Source: Nannocystis sp.
GTDB lineage: Bacteria > Myxococcota_A > Polyangia > Nannocystales > Nannocystaceae
Direction: 5' to 3'
NCBI RefSeq assembly: GCF_016714285.1
Contig: NZ_JADJNN010000035.1
Location: 1 to 64,000, forward strand
DNA length: 64,000 nucleotides
The notes under the pieces: model-generated
The model's input: the letters and a program-made list of their open reading frames with translations, nothing else
Databases searched by the model: none
What the model was told of the DNA's origin: nothing
Program-made: the position numbers and the translations under genes
In this document: one piece after another, positions 55,685 to 63,432 of the stretch
How the letters are laid out: every line of letters begins with the position of its first letter
How positions within the stretch are numbered: the first letter of the stretch is position 1

Positions 55685-55955
55685 ACCCGTGGTAGCCGGT
55701 CCCGTCCCAGCGATGGGCCGGGTCGGGATAGAAGAACGAGCCACCGCAGTCGCGGTACTCCTGCACCAGCATGATCAGCCAACCTCCGGGCACGCGCGTG
55801 CGGTAGACCTCGATGTTGTTGCTGCTGCTTAGCCGCTCCCACACGATCTGCGGCCGCTTCATGCCGCGCTCGGCCCAGTAGGCCTCGTTGTTGGGGTCGG
55901 TCTGGGGATCGATCTCCGCGACGTCGTCATCCCGCATCATATTGCTGATGGCCAT
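55683..55955 (-). CDS. Small protein of unknown function
   Basis: A 90-residue protein starting at ATG 55955 (a GTG at 55985 would add ten residues). The N-terminus is acidic (MRDDDVAEIDPQTDPNNEAYW). The C-terminal half looks like a compact beta fold (NIEVYRTRVPGGWLIMLVQEYRDCGGSFFYPDP). No signal peptide, no family recognised. It lies just downstream of the AAA-kinase-TPR gene on the same strand, 97 nt away. Confidence 0.65.
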   Translation of the reverse strand: MAISNMMRDDDVAEIDPQTDPNNEAYWAERGMKRPQIVWERLSSSNNIEVYRTRVPGGWLIMLVQEYRDCGGSFFYPDPAHRWDGTGYHG

Positions 55956-56052
55956 GGCCGCGGCATCGTGGCACAGCTGCCCCACCCCAGCAAGAAGCCG
56001 GCGATCCGCCCCCGACCAGCGCCTGGGCTCCCCAGGAGGGAAGCTCCCGTGC

Positions 56053-59000
56053 TCACCGCTTCGGCAGCGCCGCGCCGACCTGCGCCTGCTCCCTGAAGAA
56101 GGCCGCCGCCGAGGCGTTGTTCGGGTTTATCTCGAGCAAGCGACGGTAGTACTCGCCGGCCTTGTCGCGGCGGTTGAGCCCCTCGTTGGCCTGGGCCGCC
56201 CCGAGCAGGCCCTTGACGTGCCGCGGCCAGCGGTCCAGCAGACGGTCATAGAAGATCGCCGCGCTGTCGTAGCGCCCGAGCTTCCCGTAGCCATCGCCGA
56301 GGCACAGCAGCAGGCGCATGTCCCCGGGGATGCGGTCGTGCGCCTTGAGCAGCTCCGCCACCCCCTTCTCCGCGTCGCCGCCCGAGACCTGCTTGCAGCC
56401 CTCGTCGACCTGATCCGCGGCGCTCACCCGCGGCGTCGGCGGGCGATCGCCCGGATCGCTGGTCTTGCCGCCCGTGTCGTTGTTCACCGGCTTGATGCCC
56501 ACCTCGCCGACGCTGGTCGGCGGCGCGAGGGTCGTCGGCGCGAGCTCCATACCCGTGGTCGTGTCCGTCAACGGCACCCCCGCGCTGGCATCGACCGGCC
56601 CCACGTCCCCATCTTCCAGCGCATCGCTCGCGGCCCGCGTCGGCTCGGGCACCGGCGGCGTCGGCGTGTCCTTCTTCTCCGGCGCCGTCGGCGACGGCAC
56701 CACCGCGCTGCTGCCCTCGCGCCCGCCCTCCATCGTCAGCAAGGGTCCGGCGTCGGGTCCAAACAGCCCCGGGATCATGAACAGCAGCAGCACCGCCGCG
56801 ACGGCCAGCAGCGCCACGGGCACGCGCCAATTCCCCGATCGCTCCGTCGCCAGCGGCAGCGCCGATACCGTCGGCTCGCCCCGACGCGGCCCGCTGCTGG
56901 TCTCGTGCCGCCTGTCCGCAGGGACACCCGCGAACGACCGCACCAGCACCGGTCCCGCGATCGGCTGGGCCGCCTCGGCCTGCGCCAGCGCCTCCCGCAT
57001 CATCCGCGTCTCGGTCCGCTCCGCCGCGATCGTCCGACCCGGCACCGGGGCCTCCGCGCCATCATCCGCCGCGAACTCATCATCGACGTCAACGACCTCC
57101 TCACCCACCAGAGCGCCGTAGGCCGCCGTCGCCCGCGACGACCCCACGTCCTGCGCCCCGCGCATCGGCCCCGCCACGCTCACCGCCGGCGCCGCGACCG
57201 GGACGCCCCCAGCCGCCGCCACCACCGGTCCCGCCACGCTCGCGCCCGTCAGCGCCGCGACCGGCCTCGCCACGTTCGCAGCCGCGGCTGGCCTCGCCGC
57301 ACTCGCAGCCGCCAGCGTCGCACCTGGCGCGGGCGCAGCCAGCCCCCGCGACGCGCTCGCAGCCGCCGCGCCCCCAGCGGCCGCCACCACCCCACGCGAC
57401 GCGCTCACCGCCATCGCCTTGGCACCGCTCGGCACCTGCACGCGCGCCCGCACCGGCCCCGCCCCTTCCTCGCTGGCCAGCTCGAGCGCCACCACGAACT
57501 CGGCCGCCGACGCGAACCGGTCGTTGCGGTCCCACGCCACCGCCTTCTTGAGCACGTCCTGGATCACCGGGTTGCACGGCAGCCGGTCGATGAAGCGGTC
57601 CGCGTCGCGGATCACGTCCATCGCCAGGTCGCCGCCGAACAACGCGAACACCGCCGTCATCCCCAATCCATACACGTCGGCCCGCACGTCCGCGTCCTGC
57701 GGCCGCGACATCACCTCCGGCGCCGCGTACAAGAAGGTCCCCATCGCCCCCGTGCGCGTGCCCCCCGTAATATCCGTCTCGCGCACCAGGTCGAAGTCCG
57801 TCAGCTTCCCCTGGTCCCCGTCGACCATCACATTGCTCGGCTTCACGTCGCGGTGCACGAGCCCCCGCTCGTGGGCAAATTGCAGCGCCCGCCCGACCTG
57901 CACGATCATCTTCAGCGCCTGCGCCGGCGCCACTTGCATCTCCTGCACCGCCGCGTGCAGCGTGCCCCCCGGCAGGTACTCCATCACAAAGTAGAACTGC
58001 CCGTTCTCGTCGCCGTAGGGCTCGATCACCCGCACGATCGCCGGGTGCTGCAATTCCGACATCTTCCACGCCCCGCGGAAGAAGCGCTCGCGCCGCGACT
58101 TGTCCTCCGCGAATTGTCCGTGCAGCACCTTGATCGCCACCGGGCTCGGGTCATTCGGATCTCGCAGGTCGATCGCCCGCCACACCGCCGCGAAGCCACC
58201 CTGGCCGATCCGCTCCTCGAGCCGGTAGCGCCCGCGCCCGAGCACGTCGCCCGCCTGCAGCTGCGTGCCCTCGCGGAACTCCTTGCGCAATCGCCGGATC
58301 TCCGCCTCCGCCGCCGCCAGCGCCCGCGGGTCGGCCTGCGGGTCATTCTGCAGGCGATCGCGGCGCCCGAGCACCCCGTCGAGCGCCCGCGTCAGCTGCA
58401 ATTGTTTATCACCGACCTTCAGATCAAGCGGCCCGCCCGGCCCGAACACCCGCGCATAGATCTCGTTGCGAAACGGGTTCGCCCCGCGACAGATGCCCGT
58501 CAGGCGCAGCTCCTTGGCCTCCTCGAGCCCGAGCTCCTGGCCCTCCGTCAGCCGGCGAAACAGCATCGTCAGCCGCGCGTCCGCCGTGACCAGACGGAAG
58601 ATATTGTAGAAGTGGATATTGCGCGGACTCTCGGCGACGATCGTCTGCACCACCGCGTCGACGTCCGCCGCCCCGAGCTTGCCCTTCGTGCGCGCCGCGA
58701 CGTTCCACAGCTGCTCGAAGATCAGCTGGCACAGGAACACCGAGCCGCCGCTCAGGTCGTACACCCGCGCCGTCAGGTCCGGCCCCGCGAAGGCCCCCGC
58801 CGTGCCGAGATACGCCGCCAGCTGGCTGACCTGCGCCGCGCTCAGGTCCTCCAATTCGATCTCGATCGCCACGTTGAACGGCGACCAGCGCGGGTCCTTG
58901 ATGAACCGCGACGAGTGGGCCGCCCCCGCCAGCACGAACTGCAACCGCTGCAACTCCGCCGTATCAAGGCGGGCCCGCAGATTAAAGAAGGTGCGAAACT

Positions 59001-59427
59001 TGCTGAAGATCTGCTCGCGAAAGTCGACATTGAGCAGCACGTCGATCTCGTCCATGAAGACGATCAGCCGCTGCTTGCAGCCGTGCAACCACAGCAGCAG
59101 CACGTCGCGCGGGTCCTCCTGGCCGATCGGCGTCGGGTCGAAGTTGGCGCTGCGCGCCACCTCGTGCAGGAACTGGCGCCAGAAATCGTCGTACGAGGCC
59201 ACCACGAAGGGCGACAGGTCGACCAGCGCGCAGCGGTACTTCTTCGGGTCCAGCGCCGCCATCGTGCGCAGCAGCAGGCTCGACTTCCCGCTCTGCCGCG
59301 GCGCCGCGAAGTACGGGTAATACTGATTGTCCTCGATCTGCTCGATCAGCTGCGCGTCGGCCTCGCGGCGAATGTACGCCTTGCCCGAGAAGGCCCCCGC
59401 CGCCCGGTACGGGTTCTCGAGCGTCAT
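56053..59427 (-). CDS. AAA NTPase - Ser/Thr kinase - TM - TPR protein
   Basis: An 1124-residue multidomain protein. Residues 1-330 form an AAA_35/STAND-like NTPase (Walker A APRQSGKS 42-49; Walker B LIVFMDEID with Asp126-Glu127). Residues of about 400-660 are a Ser/Thr kinase (GQGGFAAVW, Lys433, HRDVKPSN with Asp527). Its metal motif is Asp544-Phe-Asp rather than DFG, and the activation loop ends YAAPEVM. A 200-residue Ala/Val/Pro linker leads to one span (about 867-886). Outside are a Thr/Pro-rich linker and a TPR-like domain (VAELLKAHDRIPGDMRLLLCLGDGYGKLGRYDSA). Its ATG overlaps the SIR2-NTPase stop (ATGA). The pair probably act together; function unknown. Confidence 0.9.
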   Translation of the reverse strand: MTLENPYRAAGAFSGKAYIRREADAQLIEQIEDNQYYPYFAAPRQSGKSSLLLRTMAALDPKKYRCALVDLSPFVVASYDDFWRQFLHEVARSANFDPTPIGQEDPRDVLLLWLHGCKQRLIVFMDEIDVLLNVDFREQIFSKFRTFFNLRARLDTAELQRLQFVLAGAAHSSRFIKDPRWSPFNVAIEIELEDLSAAQVSQLAAYLGTAGAFAGPDLTARVYDLSGGSVFLCQLIFEQLWNVAARTKGKLGAADVDAVVQTIVAESPRNIHFYNIFRLVTADARLTMLFRRLTEGQELGLEEAKELRLTGICRGANPFRNEIYARVFGPGGPLDLKVGDKQLQLTRALDGVLGRRDRLQNDPQADPRALAAAEAEIRRLRKEFREGTQLQAGDVLGRGRYRLEERIGQGGFAAVWRAIDLRDPNDPSPVAIKVLHGQFAEDKSRRERFFRGAWKMSELQHPAIVRVIEPYGDENGQFYFVMEYLPGGTLHAAVQEMQVAPAQALKMIVQVGRALQFAHERGLVHRDVKPSNVMVDGDQGKLTDFDLVRETDITGGTRTGAMGTFLYAAPEVMSRPQDADVRADVYGLGMTAVFALFGGDLAMDVIRDADRFIDRLPCNPVIQDVLKKAVAWDRNDRFASAAEFVVALELASEEGAGPVRARVQVPSGAKAMAVSASRGVVAAAGGAAAASASRGLAAPAPGATLAAASAARPAAAANVARPVAALTGASVAGPVVAAAGGVPVAAPAVSVAGPMRGAQDVGSSRATAAYGALVGEEVVDVDDEFAADDGAEAPVPGRTIAAERTETRMMREALAQAEAAQPIAGPVLVRSFAGVPADRRHETSSGPRRGEPTVSALPLATERSGNWRVPVALLAVAAVLLLFMIPGLFGPDAGPLLTMEGGREGSSAVVPSPTAPEKKDTPTPPVPEPTRAASDALEDGDVGPVDASAGVPLTDTTTGMELAPTTLAPPTSVGEVGIKPVNNDTGGKTSDPGDRPPTPRVSAADQVDEGCKQVSGGDAEKGVAELLKAHDRIPGDMRLLLCLGDGYGKLGRYDSAAIFYDRLLDRWPRHVKGLLGAAQANEGLNRRDKAGEYYRRLLEINPNNASAAAFFREQAQVGAALPKR

Positions 59428-61358
59428 CGATAGCTGTCCTTGCGGCCGCAGCGGGCCGCCAGCTCCGCGTCGCTGCGCCCGGACAGTTCATCCTTGAACA
59501 GGTTGAAGCACAGGCACTGCGCCGGCTTCGGGCCCATCCCCGACAGCCTCCGCACCGCCTCGATCTGCCCCATCGCCGCCGCCCGCGAGCGCGGCGGCAG
59601 CAGCCCCAGCAGCGTCGCCAGCTCCGCGTCGCGAAACGGCGCGATCTCGACGGTATGCCACTCGCCGAGGTTCGGGTTGTTGAGTTGAAAGCTCGCCAGC
59701 ACCGCCTCGAAGGCGTCGCGCGCCGTCACCACCACCCGCAGCTGATCGCCGTGCCGGGTCCCGAGCCGATGCAACGCCGGCACGAAGCGCTGGGCCACCT
59801 CGGGCGTCAGCCCGCTGAATTCGTCGAGCGTCAGCAGCAGCGGCCGCCGCTCGATCGCCGTCGAGATCTCGCGCCAGCCCTGGAAGGTCTCGCCATAACA
59901 ATCGCCGATCGCCGCGAAGAACTCGTCATAAAACAAGTTCACGTCGTCGATGCGCATGTCCATCAGATCGAGCCGGCAGTGCGCCGCCTCCGACCCCCGC
60001 GTCCAGTAGCGATCGCTGCGCAGCAGCAGGCTCGACTTCCCGATCGAGAACTCCCCGCGCAGCACGATCAGCGGACTCTCCGCGAGCGCGGCCGCCAGCG
60101 CCCCGTCGGCGGCCCGCAGCACGTACGTCGGCGATCCCGGCGGCAGCGCCCCCGCCTTCTGAAACGGATTCTTCGGCCCGCCCGACTGCGTGCTGTCCAA
60201 AAGGCCAGGTGCCAGCGGCCGCGCCCCGCTGTCCCCCGCCACCACCCCGAGGATGCTGTCCCCCGCCGCCCCGAGCTCCTGCGTCGCCACGGCCGGCGCC
60301 GCCGTATGACTGTCCCCCGCGACCGGCGTCGCTACAGGCACCACCACGGGCACCACCGGCACCACCGGCACCACCGGCAGAGGCGCAAGCACCGTCGACC
60401 CGATCGCATCTGCCAGCCGCGGCAGGAACGCGTGCGCGTCGATCCCCTTGTAGAGCATCACCCGCGCGCGATCGATGCCCGGCGCCAGGTTGGCCAGCAA
60501 GCCCGCGTTGTCGCGCTGCAGCGCCGCCTCGTCGGCCCCATAAAACGCCCACAGCACGTCGATCGCCGCCAGCTCGCCGCGGATCACCTGGATCAGGCTG
60601 CGCGTAAAAATATCATCCCACCCGCCGTAGCCCAGCACCACCAGCGTGCGCGCCCCGAGCAGCTGCGCCAGCGAGGCCGCCAGCCGCGGCCGGTCCTGCC
60701 CGAGCTGCGCCGGCGTGTGCAGCGTGTCGCTGCGAAACCAGTCGCCGTGGAAGTGGACCACCAGCGTGCCCTGCCCGTCGATCGCCGCGAAGCCGCCGTC
60801 GCTGTGCAGCGCCGTCGTGAACGCCCGACCGCCCGCACGGTGCACGCTCACCGTCACCAGCGGGTCGAAGTTCGAGGTCAGCACGATCGGCCGCGCCGCC
60901 GCCGGCGTGCCCGCCAGCAGCCGCCCCAGCGCCTTCACGGCCGGCGGCAGGTGCCAGCCCTCGACGTCGTGCTCGAGCCCGCGACACAGATCCGCCGCGC
61001 CCTCGGCGATGTCACTGTGCACCTGCGGGAACTGCCGCGACGGCACCCGCGCCTGCAGCACGCAGCGACGAATGATCGCGTTCGCCAGGTCCTGCCCGCG
61101 GGTCCGCTGCAGGTGGCGAAACGCCGCCTGATAGCGCTGCTGCGGCTCCGCAGCAAGCGCCTTCTCGAAGCGCTCGAGCGCGTCCGGCCGCGTGTACACC
61201 CGTCGGATCTGGTCGATGACGCCGTCGACCCGCGGCACCCCCGGCTCGCCCGAGCGCCCCGGCGCCGTCACGGCCGAGCCCACCAGGAACACCAGATCGT
61301 GCGGCTGCGCCGTCAGCCGATCGAGCAGGTCCTCCTCGCTGGCGAAGTCATGGGCCAT
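59424..61358 (-). CDS. SIR2-like domain fused to P-loop NTPase
   Basis: A 644-residue soluble protein. Residues 20-260 match SIR2-like NAD-processing domains of bacterial conflict systems: LVFLVGSAVTAPG, IVLTSNFDPLV (Asn163), VVHFHGDWF (His204), VLGYGGWDDIFTRSL. A Val/Pro linker (326-345) and an Ala-rich stretch lead to a second domain from about 410 with Walker A GEFSIGKSS and Walker B LLLTLDEFSG, ending in a winged-helix-like region (LLGLLPPRSRAAAMGQIEAVRRLSG). The NTPase resembles that of the coupled downstream kinase protein (shared GKSSLLLR). I infer an NTPase-gated NAD hydrolase, possibly for phage defence. The start is ATG 61358. Confidence 0.88.
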   Translation of the reverse strand: MAHDFASEEDLLDRLTAQPHDLVFLVGSAVTAPGRSGEPGVPRVDGVIDQIRRVYTRPDALERFEKALAAEPQQRYQAAFRHLQRTRGQDLANAIIRRCVLQARVPSRQFPQVHSDIAEGAADLCRGLEHDVEGWHLPPAVKALGRLLAGTPAAARPIVLTSNFDPLVTVSVHRAGGRAFTTALHSDGGFAAIDGQGTLVVHFHGDWFRSDTLHTPAQLGQDRPRLAASLAQLLGARTLVVLGYGGWDDIFTRSLIQVIRGELAAIDVLWAFYGADEAALQRDNAGLLANLAPGIDRARVMLYKGIDAHAFLPRLADAIGSTVLAPLPVVPVVPVVPVVVPVATPVAGDSHTAAPAVATQELGAAGDSILGVVAGDSGARPLAPGLLDSTQSGGPKNPFQKAGALPPGSPTYVLRAADGALAAALAESPLIVLRGEFSIGKSSLLLRSDRYWTRGSEAAHCRLDLMDMRIDDVNLFYDEFFAAIGDCYGETFQGWREISTAIERRPLLLTLDEFSGLTPEVAQRFVPALHRLGTRHGDQLRVVVTARDAFEAVLASFQLNNPNLGEWHTVEIAPFRDAELATLLGLLPPRSRAAAMGQIEAVRRLSGMGPKPAQCLCFNLFKDELSGRSDAELAARCGRKDSYR

Positions 61359-61458
61359 GGTCGCGTGCCAGGATACCCCAAGCCCGCGAGATCCCGAAAA
61401 GCCCACAGAAGCCCGTCCACGGGCCAGCACGGCCGACGTTCGATCTCGCCCATGACCC

Positions 61459-63177
61459 TCAGGTCGCCGTCGCAAGGTGCGTCGCCAGCAGGCTCACCGC
61501 CGTCTGGTGCCCGCCGCGGCGCGCCTCCTCGATCGCCGTGCTGCCGAAGCGGTCGACACGACGCGGGTCCGCCCCGCACACCAGCAGCAGCTGCAGCGCG
61601 TCGTCTCGCCCCTCCGCGGCCGCGAGGTGCAGCGGCGTGCGCCCGTCGTAGTCGGCGCTGTTCGGATCGGCCCCCGCCTCGATCCACAACCCGAGCCCCT
61701 CGATGTCCCCGACCGCCGCCAGCGCGCACAGCTGGGCCGCGAGATTGCCTGGCACCCGCGCCCCGTGGCGCCGCAACAGCGCGACCATCGGCCGCTGCCG
61801 GTGCCGCACCGCGTCGACGATCGGCGTCCCACCCCAGCGGTCGACCACCCCCACGCGCGCCCCCTTGCCGAGCAGCAGCCCCGCCGCCGCCAGCTGCCCC
61901 TCCGCCGCCGCCAGGTGCAGCGCCGTGCGCCCGTCATAGTCCGCCGCGTCGACCTCGGCCCCGCTGGCGATCAATCGCTCGAGCGCCGCGTGATCGCCGA
62001 GCCCCGCCGCCGAGCACATCAGCACCGGCAGCAGCGCCCGCTCGACGTCGACCCGCGTCACGCTCTCCCCCGCCTCGGCCAGCGCCCGCGCCACCGACGC
62101 GATGAACACCCGCTCACGGAAGCTAAACCGGTTCTGCTGCGCCCCCGCCGTCAGCTCGCCGCGCAGGTTGATCGCCATCAGTCGCCCGACCTCGCCGCGG
62201 TCGCGGTAGCGGCCGAGCAAGTGCCCCAGCTTGGTGAGCGCCGCCTCCGGCGTCATGTCGGCCCCGGCGATCACCCCGACCTCCGCCAGCGCCTCGGCCT
62301 CGCCCGCCGCGACCCGCCGCTCCTGCGTCACGTTCACGATCACGAGCCCCCGCGCGCTCGCGGCCCGCAGCACCGCCAGCAGCTCCGCCCGGCCCGCCAG
62401 CGCCCCCGCGTCGAAGCTCTCCAGCACCGCCCCCGCCAGCGGCGGCTGCAACATCCGCGTCAGCAGCTCCGGCGACAGCCCCGGGAACACCCGGATCGCC
62501 GCGACCTCGGGACCCGCCCCCGTGAGCACGCGAAACGGCCGGCTCGGCGGCGCCACGATCCGCTCCCACTCGACCCGGATCTCCGCGCCCACCTGCACGA
62601 GCGGGGGAAAGCTCCCCGATTGAAACAGCTCCGCCCCGGCCCCCTCCGCCCGCCGCGTCCGGTTGCCCCGCAGCAGCCGGTCGTTCCAGTACACGCACAC
62701 CTCCGGGATCGCGTAGTGCCCCGCGATCGTCAGCGCCCCGAGCAGGTTGCCCTGCGCGTCGCCCCGGGCCTCCGCCAGCGGCACCTGCGAGCCCGTCACG
62801 ATCACCGTCTTGCCGAGATTCTCGAGCATGAACGACAGCGCCGACGCCGTGTACGCCAGCGTGTCCGTCGCGTGCAGCACCACAAACGCGTCGTGCGTCG
62901 CGTAGCCCGCCTCGATGCTGCGCGCGATCCTCGTCCACACCGCCGCGTCGCTGCCCCCCGCGATCAGCGGCTCGTACTCGACGACGCTGTAATGGATCCT
63001 CCGCCCGTAACGCGACAGCGGGGTCGTCAACGCCGGCATCGTCCGGTCGTGAAATTGCGGCATCGTCGCCAGCAGCTCCGCCAGCAGCCCCGGCGCCGCC
63101 ACCGGCCCCGCCGGGCTGTCCTGCATCCCGAGATTCCCGCCCGTGTAGAGGATGAGGACGCGGTTGGTGTGCTCCAT
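61459..63177 (-). CDS. L-asparaginase with C-terminal ankyrin repeats
   Basis: A 572-residue fusion. Residues 1-350 are a type I L-asparaginase: motif 1 reads ILYTGGNLGM (nucleophile candidate Thr12 kept, the usual second Thr is Asn) and motif 2 LHATDTLAYTAS (Thr104-Asp105; usual HGTDT). VIVTGSQVPL follows. Residues of about 430-565 hold ankyrin repeats, two nearly identical units (DYDGRTALHLAAAEGQL and DYDGRTPLHLAAAEGRD) among about four. The same fusion order is found in mammalian ASPG. The start at 63177 is chosen because upstream sequence is Arg-rich and unlike the family. It lies 100 nt upstream of the SIR2 gene. Confidence 0.9.
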   Translation of the reverse strand: MEHTNRVLILYTGGNLGMQDSPAGPVAAPGLLAELLATMPQFHDRTMPALTTPLSRYGRRIHYSVVEYEPLIAGGSDAAVWTRIARSIEAGYATHDAFVVLHATDTLAYTASALSFMLENLGKTVIVTGSQVPLAEARGDAQGNLLGALTIAGHYAIPEVCVYWNDRLLRGNRTRRAEGAGAELFQSGSFPPLVQVGAEIRVEWERIVAPPSRPFRVLTGAGPEVAAIRVFPGLSPELLTRMLQPPLAGAVLESFDAGALAGRAELLAVLRAASARGLVIVNVTQERRVAAGEAEALAEVGVIAGADMTPEAALTKLGHLLGRYRDRGEVGRLMAINLRGELTAGAQQNRFSFRERVFIASVARALAEAGESVTRVDVERALLPVLMCSAAGLGDHAALERLIASGAEVDAADYDGRTALHLAAAEGQLAAAGLLLGKGARVGVVDRWGGTPIVDAVRHRQRPMVALLRRHGARVPGNLAAQLCALAAVGDIEGLGLWIEAGADPNSADYDGRTPLHLAAAEGRDDALQLLLVCGADPRRVDRFGSTAIEEARRGGHQTAVSLLATHLATAT

Positions 63178-63432
63178 GGCGGGAGTCCACCATAGCGGCG
63201 CCGACGCGCCGCGGTCAACCGCAACGGGTGCAGAAGCGATGCGCCGCTCCGAGCGCGCCCGCGGCCAGCCGGCGAATCGCAAACACCGTCGATTCGTGGC
63301 ACATCGGCCGGGATGCATGCGACATTCATCGCATCTCTGCATTGGGCCCTACATCAGCCATACAAACCCGACTCAGGCCATGCAGGGCCCGGCTTGACGC
63401 GGCGCAAGTCGCCGCGATAGCTTCGGGCGACA
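63178..63432. other. Divergent intergenic region
   Basis: 255 bases between the minus-strand asparaginase and the plus-strand lipoprotein. Apart from the candidate promoter at 63394-63421 I see no gene, repeat or hairpin of note. Confidence 0.5.
63394..63421 (+). promoter_or_regulatory. Candidate promoter of the terminal lipoprotein gene
   Basis: TTGACG (63394-63399), 16 nt and GATAGC (63416-63421) precede ATG 63433 by 11 nt, giving a very short leader without an SD. Confidence 0.45.

Noticed and set aside
53453..55842. Long minus-strand frames opposite lpoB, the COG3014-like gene and the beta-barrel gene
   Set aside because: Gly/Val/Glu/Arg-rich shadow frames with no motifs, overlapping well-supported plus-strand genes.
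60335..60372. Short GCACCACCG repeats in the SIR2-NTPase gene
   Set aside because: They only encode the Val-Pro linker; ordinary low-complexity coding sequence.
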